Shown piece after piece: positions 19,703 to 29,426 of a stretch of DNA of 64,000 nucleotides. The notes under the pieces were generated by a model. The model was given only the letters and a program-made list of their open reading frames with translations. It had not been told where the DNA came from and did not search any database. Each line of letters opens with the position of its first letter. Within the stretch, counting starts at the first letter, position 1. The position numbers and the translations under genes were made by a program. The stretch is from Niastella sp. OAS944 (GTDB taxonomy: Bacteria > Bacteroidota > Bacteroidia > Chitinophagales > Chitinophagaceae): the NCBI GenBank assembly GCA_024809215.1, contig JANUBW010000001.1:186001-250000 (forward strand), given 5' to 3'.

Positions 19703-22087
19703 ATGTTAAAAAACTACCTGTTGCTGGCAATTAAGAACTGCAGGAAACAAAAGATGTTTTCCCTGATCAATGTATTGGGGTTAACGGTAGGCATCGTTTG
19801 TTGCCTTATGATCTTCCTTTTTATCATGAATGAGTTCAGTTACGACAGGTTTCATAAAAACGGGGAACATATATACCGCGTAATGCGCAGAAGCCATATA
19901 GATGGCGCCACCCGTGACATCCCGTACCTTGCCCCGCCATACTCCAAAGCCCTGTTAAGCAATTATCCCGATGCTATAAAAAAAGCGATCAGAATATTTC
20001 CCGATAACGACCTTATCACTTATAAAGATGTATCGTTTAATGAGAAAAAGGTATTCCTTGCCGATAGTACGTTTTTCCAGTTCTTCAGCTTTCCCCTGTT
20101 GCAAGGCAACCCTGCTACAGTACTGGCCGACCCCAATAGTATTGTAATGACAGCATCTACCGCCAAAAAGTATTTTGGCAATGAAGACCCGATGGGAAAA
20201 GTGATATCGTTCAATAAAAAAATGCAAATGAAGGTGACCGGCATTGCAAAAGATGTCCCTGCCAATTCGCATATAGAATTTGACATTATAGTTCCCACGG
20301 CTAACTGGGAGCAGTCAGCGTTCTTCAATCAATGGACCAATAATGGCGTGTATGTGTATGTACAATTGAACCCGGCTGTACAACCGGCACACCTTATGAA
20401 AATGTTCCCGGCCTTTATGGAAAAATACCTGGGTAAGTACTACCGGGAAATGGGATTTAAAAATGACCTCATTATACAACCTCTTCACGGCATTTATTTT
20501 GAAACAGAAAGCACCTTCGACAGAGATGTAAAACATGGAAGCAAAAAGATGGTCTATATTTTTATGAGTATAGCCATTCTCATTTTACTGATCGCCTGCA
20601 TCAATTTTGTGAACCTGTCAACCGCAAGAGCAGCAGACCGCTCGAAAGAAATAGGCGTACGAAAAGTAATGGGTGCCGTACGTTCACAACTTACCTGGCA
20701 GTTCATTTTCGAATCGCTGCTGTTTGCTTCGGTGGCAGCCATCAGCGCCTTGCTGATACTTCAACTCATAATGCCGGCCTATAGCAGCTTCCTGGGTTAC
20801 CAACTACCTACCTACTGGACCAACCCCTGGGTATACGCATTCACTCTCGGAGTTATATTGGTGATTGGCTTGCTTGCCGGCAGCTACCCTGCCCTGTTGC
20901 TTTCTTCTTTCTCCCCTACTGAATCATTAAAAGGAAAATTAAGGTCGGGGAAAAATGGTGCTTTTTTCAGAAAGGCTCTGGTGGTATTTCAATTTGGCAT
21001 ATCGGTACTATTAACCGTTTGTGTTGCGGTTGTAATGAAGCAAATGAATTATGTGCGCAATGCCGATATGGGATTTAGTAAAGAACAAACCATGATCGTG
21101 CGCCTCGATAATGGAAGGATATGGGAAGAAAAGACCCAGTTTAAAAACCAGGTACAAGCCGACCCTGCAGTAGCAGCCGTTGCAGCCATGACCGGTGAAC
21201 CCGGAGGCTTCCATGACAATTATAGTTTTGAAGCAGAAGGCCACCCCGGTGAAAAACTCATGTTCAATACACAGTATGCCGATTTTGAATATGTAAAAAC
21301 ACTCGGGTTGAAAATAATTGCCGGTCGCGATTTTTCACCGGCATTCATTACCGATTCAACCGGCGCAGTACTCATTAACCACACAGCAGCCAGGCAATTG
21401 GGATATTCACCGCAGCAGGCAGTTGGCAAATGGATAAACATTACAGGCGTTAAAGAACGCAGGATCATTGTAGGCGTGGTTGAAGATTATCATTTTACCT
21501 CTTTGAAAAACGCCATTGCCCCACTGGTCATTTCTACCCAAAAAGACGACCGGCGGCTGATGTTGATCAGGTTACATACCAACGATCTGCCGGCAACCAT
21601 CGAACGCATTAAAAAGGCGTATACCACCGCGGCGCCCGATTACCCGTTTGCATTCGACTTCCTCGACGAAAGGTTCAACAAGCTGTATAAGGCTGAAATA
21701 AAGCAGGAAACTTTATTAAGTGTATTTTCGATCATTGCTATTGGCATAGCCTGCCTGGGGTTATTCGGACTGGCATCATATACTGCCATTAAAAGGACCA
21801 AAGAAATAGGCGTAAGAAAGGTGCTCGGTTCCTCAATAGAAAATATAGTACTGTTGTTATCGAAAGACCTTTTAAAGCCTGTACTGCTGGGTACTATTAT
21901 CGCAATACCTGCCGGTTATTTTGTTATGCAGAACTGGCTGCAAAACTTTGCATATCGTACTACAATTCACTGGTGGCTATTTGGGGCAGCCGCTATGATT
22001 GCGGTACTCATTGCATTGATCACAGTAAGTGTTCAGGCAATAAAGGCGGCGCTGGTTAACCCGATAAAGAGTTTGAGGAGCGAGTAA
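19703..22087 (+). CDS. MacB/FtsX-type ABC transporter permease
   Basis: The 794-residue product (ATG at 19703, preferred over an in-frame TTG at 19673) is a double-length MacB-like permease of the type widespread in Bacteroidota. It has an N-terminal helix (about 20-42), a periplasmic MacB core (about 50-250), three helices with the FtsX motif ARAADRSKEIGVRKVMGA (near 307-325), a second periplasmic region and a final FtsX block with TKEIGVRKVLGSS. No ATPase gene is adjacent; such permeases often share an ATPase encoded elsewhere. The substrate is unknown. A paralogue lies at 30783-33149 on the other strand. Confidence 0.9.
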   Translation: MLKNYLLLAIKNCRKQKMFSLINVLGLTVGIVCCLMIFLFIMNEFSYDRFHKNGEHIYRVMRRSHIDGATRDIPYLAPPYSKALLSNYPDAIKKAIRIFPDNDLITYKDVSFNEKKVFLADSTFFQFFSFPLLQGNPATVLADPNSIVMTASTAKKYFGNEDPMGKVISFNKKMQMKVTGIAKDVPANSHIEFDIIVPTANWEQSAFFNQWTNNGVYVYVQLNPAVQPAHLMKMFPAFMEKYLGKYYREMGFKNDLIIQPLHGIYFETESTFDRDVKHGSKKMVYIFMSIAILILLIACINFVNLSTARAADRSKEIGVRKVMGAVRSQLTWQFIFESLLFASVAAISALLILQLIMPAYSSFLGYQLPTYWTNPWVYAFTLGVILVIGLLAGSYPALLLSSFSPTESLKGKLRSGKNGAFFRKALVVFQFGISVLLTVCVAVVMKQMNYVRNADMGFSKEQTMIVRLDNGRIWEEKTQFKNQVQADPAVAAVAAMTGEPGGFHDNYSFEAEGHPGEKLMFNTQYADFEYVKTLGLKIIAGRDFSPAFITDSTGAVLINHTAARQLGYSPQQAVGKWINITGVKERRIIVGVVEDYHFTSLKNAIAPLVISTQKDDRRLMLIRLHTNDLPATIERIKKAYTTAAPDYPFAFDFLDERFNKLYKAEIKQETLLSVFSIIAIGIACLGLFGLASYTAIKRTKEIGVRKVLGSSIENIVLLLSKDLLKPVLLGTIIAIPAGYFVMQNWLQNFAYRTTIHWWLFGAAAMIAVLIALITVSVQAIKAALVNPIKSLRSE

Positions 22088-22089
22088 GC

Positions 22090-23829
22090 TTAGCTAACCC
22101 TTTTCCCTTCCATCAACAAACTAATGGCATGGTCGAAAGAGCCGGCCTGAATGATTTGACCGGCATTCACAAAAAATATTTCGTCCGATTTTTCAATGGT
22201 GTTTAACCGGTGGGCTATTATTATCTGGGTGGTTTGAGCAGGAAGCTTATCCAGTATTTCACCCAACAACTGCTCGGTTACCGTATCAATATTGGCGGTA
22301 GCTTCATCGAGGATCAGCAGTTCCGGCTCACGCAGCAAAGCACGTACAAACGCGATCAATTGCCGTTGACCCAAACTCATTGATTCCCCCTTGCTTGTTA
22401 CAGGTGTTTGCAATCCTTTATCAAATCGTTCAAGTATATGCAATAGCCCCTTACGTTGCAACACTTCATTCAATTGCTCGGGGCTATATTGCTGATAGGC
22501 ATCATTACCATACAGGATATTTTCGTAAACGGTACCGGTAAACAAAAAGGGTTCCTGTAAAATAAACCCGATCTTCTGCGTTCTATCTTCCATTTTGTAA
22601 GTGCGAATATCTTTCCCATCCAGTAAAACATGTCCGCTTACCGGGTCGTACAAACGCGCTATCAGCGAAGCGGTGGTAGTTTTTCCGCCTCCGGTAGGTC
22701 CTACAAAGGCGTAGGTTTTTCCCCGCTCCAATGTAAAATTCACTTTATGCAGCACTTCCTTATCACCATACTTAAACGAAACACCGCGAAATTCCAACAA
22801 ACCTTTTCCATTAGCGGGTTCCACTTCCATCACCGGCATATCCGATTCCATGGCCAGCACAGCGGCAATGCGGTCCCACCCCGCCATAGCCACCTGGAAT
22901 ACCGGCCATATGCCGGCGATCTGTCGCATGGGATCATAAAAACGCGACAGGTAAACAAAATAACTGATCATAAATCCAATAGTGAATTGCCCCTGTTGCA
23001 GCAGATAAATGCCCAGGAACAACACTATGATCTGCGCCACGTTACCGGCAAGCCCATATAATGGAATAAAGATATTATTAGCAATACCTGCGGATACTGC
23101 ACGACGGTAATTTTGATTATTGATAATGGCAAACCGTTTAGTAAAATAATCGCGCCGGTTAAATGCCTCCACCACTTTAAAATTATCCAGGCTTTCCTGG
23201 ATCTCAGCACTCATTCCGCCTACAGTTTGCAGGCTGGCAGCATTTCTTTTTTTGATCCAGGGCGAAAGGAATTTTGTTATAAGCAGAACGATAACAGCAG
23301 GTGCCAATGCGGCCAAACCCAGTTTAATATTCACTATTAAGATAAAAACAGCAGCGCCGATCATCATAAACAGGTTACCCACAAATTGCAGCAAACCCTG
23401 TGAAAAGAACTGGTTCAGTTTATCTGTATCATTATTGATGCGCGAGATCAGGTCACCGGCCTTGTTCTGGCTAAAGAAGGCAACAGGCAGCGATTGCAAT
23501 TTCGAGAACAACTGGTTACGAAGCGAAAACAGTACATGCTGCCCCACAGCCCCCATCCACCTCGTTTGAAAATAACTGGCAATAAAACCAACCAGGTATA
23601 ACATAAACACCCATAGCGAAGCTCTAACAACACCACTATAATCTTTGGAAATAATGGAGGTATTAATGGTATGGGCAATAATGATGGGCACTACCAGCAA
23701 CGTAAGGGTATTGACCATCAATGCCACAAAAGCCAAAGACATGATCTTCTGCTCCCCTTTTATAATAGGCATTAACTTTCTTAACGCTGTAAAAGGTTTA
23801 TTTGCTTTTGTATTAAGCTGGTAATTCAT
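22090..23829 (-). CDS. ABC exporter half-transporter B, canonical Walker B
   Basis: This 579-residue protein has a six-helix exporter domain (about 25-320) and an ATPase domain (about 345-575) with Walker A GPTGGGKTTT, signature MSLGQRQLIAF and Walker B LLILDEATANID. Its signature deviates from LSGGQ, while its Walker B glutamate is intact. This complements the partner at 23813-25555, whose Walker B has Asp instead of Glu. Together they would form a heterodimeric MdlAB/TM287-288-type exporter with one active and one degenerate ATP site. The two genes overlap by 17 bp. Substrate unknown. It is convergent with the MacB-like permease gene with only 2 bp between. Confidence 0.92.
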   Translation of the reverse strand: MNYQLNTKANKPFTALRKLMPIIKGEQKIMSLAFVALMVNTLTLLVVPIIIAHTINTSIISKDYSGVVRASLWVFMLYLVGFIASYFQTRWMGAVGQHVLFSLRNQLFSKLQSLPVAFFSQNKAGDLISRINNDTDKLNQFFSQGLLQFVGNLFMMIGAAVFILIVNIKLGLAALAPAVIVLLITKFLSPWIKKRNAASLQTVGGMSAEIQESLDNFKVVEAFNRRDYFTKRFAIINNQNYRRAVSAGIANNIFIPLYGLAGNVAQIIVLFLGIYLLQQGQFTIGFMISYFVYLSRFYDPMRQIAGIWPVFQVAMAGWDRIAAVLAMESDMPVMEVEPANGKGLLEFRGVSFKYGDKEVLHKVNFTLERGKTYAFVGPTGGGKTTTASLIARLYDPVSGHVLLDGKDIRTYKMEDRTQKIGFILQEPFLFTGTVYENILYGNDAYQQYSPEQLNEVLQRKGLLHILERFDKGLQTPVTSKGESMSLGQRQLIAFVRALLREPELLILDEATANIDTVTEQLLGEILDKLPAQTTQIIIAHRLNTIEKSDEIFFVNAGQIIQAGSFDHAISLLMEGKRVS

Positions 23830-25555
23830 ACTGACTGGTACTCTTTTGTGATTCGAACAGTTGATTATACTCAGGTGAGCTTTTCAATAATTGCGCATGT
23901 GTTCCGGTAGCAATAATTTCACCTTCCATCAGCAATACACACTGATCGTAATCGGTAACAGAAGAAATTTTCTGCGTAACCGAGATCAGTGTAATGCCCG
24001 GATACAGACTCCTTACATTTTCGAGGATCCTTTTTTCAGTTTGAGCATCTACCCGCGCCGTAAAGTCATCGAGCAATAAAATGGAAGGGTCCAGCGCTAA
24101 TGCACGTGCCAGCATGATGCGTTGTTTTTGCCCACCCGACAAATTCAGTCCACGCTCAGCAATAACCGTTTCTAGCTTATCGGGCAGCGATTCAATAAAA
24201 TCAGTCAACTCTGCTGCACGAATAGCTTTCTGCATGTTTTCTTGGGTAACAGATTCAGCAAAAGCAATATTTTCCCTAATGGTCATATTAAATATCACAC
24301 TATCCTGAAACACAAAACCCATTTGCCGGTGAAACATTTGTTTATCGATCTCCTGCAGCGGTACACCATTATATAATACTTTACCCTGTTGCGGTTGCGC
24401 CAGCCCGCTCAACACATACAACAATTGTGTTTTTCCCGCAGCAGTTGGTCCAATGATGGCCGTTCTGGTACCAGGTTGTATTAATAGTGAAATATCATTC
24501 AGCACTTTCTTTTCACCAAAGCGGAGGGTGAGATCCGAAAGCTGTAACGTACCGTTTAATTGAACAGATTGAACGCCTACGTTTTTAGGGCCTTCTGCAG
24601 TTAGCAGTGCAGCAACACGTTCATACGAAGCCGAAGACTGAGCAATGATGTTGGCCATAAAACCGATCATGATGATCGGGAATATCATAATGCCTATATA
24701 ACTATAAAACGCAGAAAGATCACCGAGCGACATACTGTCGCCGATCACAAAATGCCCACCCACTAAAAGAATGGCCATGGAGCAAAGACTGGCAACAAAA
24801 GTAATTACCGGAATAAGGATCGATAAATACCTGATTATTGCCAACCGGATGCTGCGGGCCTTTGTATTGGCTTCGATAAATTTATTATTTTCCTGCTGCT
24901 GGGTATTCAACACCCGTATGAGCGCCGCGCCCAAAATACTTTCGTTGATCACTTTGTTCAACCAATCAACGATGCCCTGTACTTCCCTGAAAAACTTCCT
25001 TATCTTTTTCATGATCACCGTACGGGCTATCCAGATAACGGAAGTAAGCAACAGTACTACCAATGCCAGCTTCCAGTTGGTTATTAATAATAAAATACTG
25101 GCGCCAATGAGCAAACAGTAAGATGAAATGAGATTGCCAACCGCCATGCCAACAAACAATTTTACAGCATCAACATCGGAGGTAAGATTGGTGAGCAAAC
25201 GTGCCGGCGACACTTCCGTTACATATGAATAATTCTGCAATGCGATCTTTTCTGCCAGTTTCTGCCGCAGGTCTCTGGCCACAACTTCAGAGGCATAGGA
25301 TTGTACTACCGACTGCAGGTATGTGAAAATAAACACTAACACAGTTACAATAGCAAACTGCCACAATAGCCGTTCATGTATCGTATGAGCCTGTGCATAT
25401 GAATCTATAGCTCTGGCAACGATCTTTGGGATTAGCAACCCCAACAAGCTGGCGCTAATGGTAAAAAAACTTAAAAGCGTGACCAGCTTTTTATAGCCCA
25501 AAACAAGCGCATTTAACTTTTTCCCTGCGGGTGGTGCTCCGGCTTTTGTTTTCAT
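23813..25555 (-). CDS. ABC exporter half-transporter A, degenerate Walker B
   Basis: This 580-residue partner of the preceding exporter subunit has six membrane helices (about 30-320) and an ATPase domain with Walker A GPTAAGKTQLL, a canonical signature LSGGQKQRIMLARAL and Walker B SILLLDDFTARVD. The catalytic glutamate after the Walker B aspartate is replaced by Asp, the classical mark of the degenerate site in heterodimeric exporters. It is the upstream gene of the pair and begins 18 bp downstream of the GH29 stop, so read-through from the fucosidase gene is possible. Confidence 0.92.
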   Translation of the reverse strand: MKTKAGAPPAGKKLNALVLGYKKLVTLLSFFTISASLLGLLIPKIVARAIDSYAQAHTIHERLLWQFAIVTVLVFIFTYLQSVVQSYASEVVARDLRQKLAEKIALQNYSYVTEVSPARLLTNLTSDVDAVKLFVGMAVGNLISSYCLLIGASILLLITNWKLALVVLLLTSVIWIARTVIMKKIRKFFREVQGIVDWLNKVINESILGAALIRVLNTQQQENNKFIEANTKARSIRLAIIRYLSILIPVITFVASLCSMAILLVGGHFVIGDSMSLGDLSAFYSYIGIMIFPIIMIGFMANIIAQSSASYERVAALLTAEGPKNVGVQSVQLNGTLQLSDLTLRFGEKKVLNDISLLIQPGTRTAIIGPTAAGKTQLLYVLSGLAQPQQGKVLYNGVPLQEIDKQMFHRQMGFVFQDSVIFNMTIRENIAFAESVTQENMQKAIRAAELTDFIESLPDKLETVIAERGLNLSGGQKQRIMLARALALDPSILLLDDFTARVDAQTEKRILENVRSLYPGITLISVTQKISSVTDYDQCVLLMEGEIIATGTHAQLLKSSPEYNQLFESQKSTSQYELPA

Positions 25556-25573
25556 GTTACTTGGGGGATTTTT

Positions 25574-26905
25574 TTAATTTAAACCGCCGCTTCCCTTGTA
25601 CAAATTTAGCGGTTTATCGAGTTTTATCCTTAATACAGTTACATAGTTATCTGCAACCGATGCGGGTACATCAATATAAACCAGTCCCGGGATAGGGCTC
25701 CATGAGATCTTTCCCACTATTTTCGGTTGTAATTTTGTTCCATTACCCAATACCGTAACTTCTTCCACTTTATTTTTAAGTCCTTTGATCATTACCGGAC
25801 CATTCATTTTTCCGTGCAGGAACATGTATAATGTGGTAGAGTCTTTTGAAAGCGTTGAAGGGCCGTAAAAATGTCCCTGAGGCAATCCGCCAACCGTATT
25901 GAAAATGGCCTCTCCATGTTTATTATTCCATGCGCCCAATTCCTTCAATATATTAACCTGTTCCTCAGGAAGGGTGCCATCTTCTTTAGGTCCTATATCG
26001 AGCAGTAAATTGCCACCGTTTGCAACGGCGTCTACAAAGATGGTGATGATCTCATAAGGCGTTTTCCAGTTGTTGTCGTTGTGAAAACCCCAGTTATCGT
26101 TACTGGTCATGCAAAGCTCCCACCAGTGATAGTTAGGTCTTGTAACCGGAAAGTTCTGTTCGGGCGTTTCATAATCGCCATAGCCCTGAAGCCGTCCGTT
26201 GATAATAGCTTTGGGATTACCCGACAGGATGATGGACCTTACTTTCTGCGACTCCCATTCCTCGGCACTGTGCTCCCAGTCTCCATCAAACCACCAGAGA
26301 TCGGGCCTGAACATGGTATTGATCTCTTTTATCTGCCCCTGAAAAAAATTACGAAAGCGGTTCCAGCGATCATAATCTTTTGACACTACGTACCGGTTAC
26401 TGTCTTTCAGAAAAGCGGGGTAATTATTATCGCTCCAGTCGATAAGCGAATAGTATGCGCCGCATTTAATATTTTGTTTTCTTAACTCTTCAAATAAGGG
26501 TTTGATCAGATCCTGTTTTGCCGGTGCTTTTTTTACAATGCTGAGGCCATTCATGCGGGTATCGTACATAGCTACCCCATCGTGATGTTTGGTAGTAACA
26601 ACAGCATAACGGGCGCCACTTTCTTTGATGAGGCCTGCCCAATAAGCGGGATCATATTTTTTTAGTGTGAAGCCATTTAATTGCTTCATATAATCTGCAT
26701 AGCTGAGCTTTTTGTTATAAAAGCTCCACGATTCATCAACGCCATTAACCGCATAAATGCCGCTATGAATAAAGATGCCCAGCTTTGCATCGGCAAACCA
26801 CTGCATCTTTTCACGAATGTCTTTGGGATCAATATTTTTTTGGCTAAAAATTGCCGGTGCAAAAGCAAACAGCCCAAGGGCAAGCAATACATTCATTTTC
26901 TTCAT
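25574..26905 (-). CDS. Secreted alpha-L-fucosidase, GH29
   Basis: This 443-residue protein has a signal peptide (about 1-21) and the GH29 core: KLGIFIHSGIYAV near 41-53, the substrate pocket motif AVVTTKHHDGVAMYD near 100-114 and LWWFDGDWE near 203-211, whose first Asp is the expected nucleophile. A beta-sandwich C-terminal domain follows (about 340-443). It would cleave alpha-L-fucose from host or plant glycans in the periplasm or outside. It is upstream of the ABC exporter genes on the same strand; a functional link is not evident. Confidence 0.9.
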   Translation of the reverse strand: MKKMNVLLALGLFAFAPAIFSQKNIDPKDIREKMQWFADAKLGIFIHSGIYAVNGVDESWSFYNKKLSYADYMKQLNGFTLKKYDPAYWAGLIKESGARYAVVTTKHHDGVAMYDTRMNGLSIVKKAPAKQDLIKPLFEELRKQNIKCGAYYSLIDWSDNNYPAFLKDSNRYVVSKDYDRWNRFRNFFQGQIKEINTMFRPDLWWFDGDWEHSAEEWESQKVRSIILSGNPKAIINGRLQGYGDYETPEQNFPVTRPNYHWWELCMTSNDNWGFHNDNNWKTPYEIITIFVDAVANGGNLLLDIGPKEDGTLPEEQVNILKELGAWNNKHGEAIFNTVGGLPQGHFYGPSTLSKDSTTLYMFLHGKMNGPVMIKGLKNKVEEVTVLGNGTKLQPKIVGKISWSPIPGLVYIDVPASVADNYVTVLRIKLDKPLNLYKGSGGLN

Positions 26906-26953
26906 AGGGTAAATATAGGGAAGTTCATTAAACTATAGCCGGCAGTGTGTTAT

Positions 26954-27712
26954 TCAACTATCTGATCTCAGTTCCCTGGTAAGCATGTCTTTTTTGTTAC
27001 GGGATATTGGCACCTGTGTTCCGTTTTGAAGAAGCAGGAACTGTCCGTTGTCTTTCACCCAGCTTTTTATGAACTTTTTATTTACCAAATGGGATTGATG
27101 ACAACGTACAAAGCCATAATCTTTAAGAATTTCCTCGTATTCAAATATGGGTCTGGAAACTAACAATACCTCGCCGTCGGTCAGGAAAAATCTGCTATAG
27201 TTGTTGGATGATTCGCAGCGTATGATCTCCCTTGTGTAAACGAACCTTGTTTCTTTTAGTACGGGTAAGGCAATCCGGTGCTCCTCCTTATGATGCTGTT
27301 GTTGTAGAATTTTAACCAGGTTTTCCAGTTGCAGTTCCTGATTTTTGACCTGAAGCCTTGTGATGACTTTTTCAACAGCCAGTTGAAGTTCAGCAATGTT
27401 CACCGGTTTTAACAAATAGTCTAATGCAGCAAACTTTACCGCCTGAATGCCATACTCGTCGTAAGCAGTAATAAAGATCACTTCAAAGTTATACCGGTTC
27501 AGTGCACGCAACATATCGAACCCGCTTTCGCCCGGCATTTGTATATCCAGAAAAACGAGCTGCGGTTGCATTTGTAATATCACCTGTTTACCGGTGGGCG
27601 CATCAAATGCGGTACCAACAATATTTACCTGCGGGCAATAGGTGGAGAGTAATGCCCTTACGTTGTCAACGTTCTTTCGTTCATCATCAATAATAACAGC
27701 GCTTACAGTCAT
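26954..27712 (-). CDS. LytTR response regulator
   Basis: This 252-residue regulator has a receiver domain (about 3-120) with acidic pocket D9/D10, phospho-acceptor Asp56 (LVFLDIQMPG) and Lys in YLLKP, then a LytTR DNA-binding domain (about 145-248; RCESSNNYSRFFL, FVRCHQSHLVNKKFI). Its ATG overlaps the stop of the kinase gene in an ATGA arrangement, so it is the cognate partner. Target promoters cannot be read from the window. Confidence 0.92.
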   Translation of the reverse strand: MTVSAVIIDDERKNVDNVRALLSTYCPQVNIVGTAFDAPTGKQVILQMQPQLVFLDIQMPGESGFDMLRALNRYNFEVIFITAYDEYGIQAVKFAALDYLLKPVNIAELQLAVEKVITRLQVKNQELQLENLVKILQQQHHKEEHRIALPVLKETRFVYTREIIRCESSNNYSRFFLTDGEVLLVSRPIFEYEEILKDYGFVRCHQSHLVNKKFIKSWVKDNGQFLLLQNGTQVPISRNKKDMLTRELRSDS

Positions 27713-29424
27713 ATGAGCCAGTTAATAAAGTTAATTTTCACAACAGTGCCAGGCATGTTGTCCTCAATAGTAAGATGAAGCGATCTGTCGCTCATCGTCT
27801 GGTTGAGCAATGTTATCCTGTCCCGCGTCAGTTTCAGGCCGTAACCTGCTGCAGCCTTATCGGGAAAGCCATTACCATTATCCCCAACGGAAGCAATGAT
27901 ATTGTTGTCGTGGCGTTTAAATGTCACAGTGATCGCCCCTCTCTCCTGCATTCCGGCAACACCATGCTTCACTGCATTTTCTACAATAGGCTGTAAAAGT
28001 AAAAAAGGAACGTCTGTTTCACGAACATCAATACCTGGATCTGTGCAGATGGTATAGGTGAACCCAAACCTTAATTGCTCAAGTTTCAGGTAATTGTCAA
28101 TGGTGCTTATATCATTGGCAAGTGTGGTAAAGTTCTTGTCGGCCCCCGTTAGCGTATTGCGCATGAGGCTGCCAAATTCAGAAAGGTACTGGTTGGCAGC
28201 TTTAATATCATTTGTATTTATAAGCCCCTGTATTGAACTGAGCGAATTAAAGATGAAATGCGGGTTTAGCTGGGTATGTATGGCTTTTAGCTCAAGGGCG
28301 AGCTGTTGCTTTTTTGCCTCTTCTGCCCTGGTCCTGCGTTGTTGTTGTATTAGCCGGTAGAGTAAATAAATGGCCGCTATAAAAGCAACCAGCAAAAAAC
28401 CGGCAACCAGTTTAAAAAGCCCTGTTTGATACCAGGCCGGTTTTACTTCGAAAGAATACTGTGTTACGTTATGCCGTTGTGCGCTGTAGCGGATAAATAA
28501 CTGATAATCGCCATACGTAAGCTGTTTAACCCTTATAAAGCTGTTGTCGTTATCATTAGGCTGCCAGTTTACTTCCACTTTATTATTCTTTAGCAACTGG
28601 TACTCTATTGCATTTCGTTTAAATATGCCTGAACGCAGATAAAATATCACGCTGCTTTCACCTGGCTGAAGGACCAGCTTTTTAGGCAGGCCGGTTTCGG
28701 GATCAAGCTGGTTGCTGGCATATCTTGTTTTCCATTTAAGCAACTCCCCGGAAGGCACTTCGGGTGAATAGGGATTATAAGAGGTTTTCAGCATGCTTAA
28801 CAAATCTTCAAGGTCGCCCGGTGTATAGATCTGCAACAACCGGGGTTTGGTTTCCACCCAGCAAACCGCTGAAGATGCCACCAGCAGATCGCTACCTGTT
28901 TTTCTCAATTCCACAACAATAGCATTGCCCCAGGTTGTTTTAAAGCCGCCCAGAAAGCCGAGATGTTTTTTAAAGTTATTCAGCTGAAATTTGTCATCGG
29001 TAAATTGTTTTACTGTTGTCCACGGCACCATTACCTTTTCTCCGTTCAGCAACACGCGGTATTCATACAAAGCAGCGTTGGAAGGGTGTATGCCCGGTGT
29101 AATGAAATATACATTCGAGGAATCGTACGTAAACAACTGCTGTGTTTTGGCAGAAAGCCGGGATACAAAACCAAACAAAGAATTGCCCGGCGACATAGAA
29201 AAAGGCAGACCATATTCATCTTCGTGGGAATATATACCGTTATAAGGAATGGCCGTAACCAGCACCGGTTTTGTATTTTCATCTTCCGGCGGCTGATATG
29301 TGGTTGAATAATTTTGCCAGTCTTTGTTTGTAAGTGGCGTTGTACTTTTACTCCATTTTATTTGCGCCACACCCTGCATGGCCCAAAAAGGCAACAACAA
29401 ACACAGTACAATGTTTTTTACCAT
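27709..29424 (-). CDS. LytS-type sensor histidine kinase
   Basis: The product is 571 residues from the ATG at 29424; an in-frame TTG at 29451 lies inside the upstream gene and is not needed. A signal peptide and large periplasmic region (about 20-335, ending in a Y_Y_Y-like beta domain) precede one membrane helix (about 345-365), a short coiled coil and the His_kinase domain with HFIFNSLSSIQ (phospho-His near 389). The ATPase has GDNGNGFPDKAAAGYGLKLTRDRI. It begins 2 bp after the transglutaminase-like gene and overlaps the regulator gene, forming a three-gene unit. Confidence 0.9.
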   Translation of the reverse strand: MVKNIVLCLLLPFWAMQGVAQIKWSKSTTPLTNKDWQNYSTTYQPPEDENTKPVLVTAIPYNGIYSHEDEYGLPFSMSPGNSLFGFVSRLSAKTQQLFTYDSSNVYFITPGIHPSNAALYEYRVLLNGEKVMVPWTTVKQFTDDKFQLNNFKKHLGFLGGFKTTWGNAIVVELRKTGSDLLVASSAVCWVETKPRLLQIYTPGDLEDLLSMLKTSYNPYSPEVPSGELLKWKTRYASNQLDPETGLPKKLVLQPGESSVIFYLRSGIFKRNAIEYQLLKNNKVEVNWQPNDNDNSFIRVKQLTYGDYQLFIRYSAQRHNVTQYSFEVKPAWYQTGLFKLVAGFLLVAFIAAIYLLYRLIQQQRRTRAEEAKKQQLALELKAIHTQLNPHFIFNSLSSIQGLINTNDIKAANQYLSEFGSLMRNTLTGADKNFTTLANDISTIDNYLKLEQLRFGFTYTICTDPGIDVRETDVPFLLLQPIVENAVKHGVAGMQERGAITVTFKRHDNNIIASVGDNGNGFPDKAAAGYGLKLTRDRITLLNQTMSDRSLHLTIEDNMPGTVVKINFINWLI

Positions 29425-29426
29425 TC

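Noticed and set aside
25574-26905. GH29 fucosidase as part of either SusC/SusD locus
   Set aside because: It is more than 15 kb from both loci and is followed by exporter genes, so no sequence evidence links it to them.
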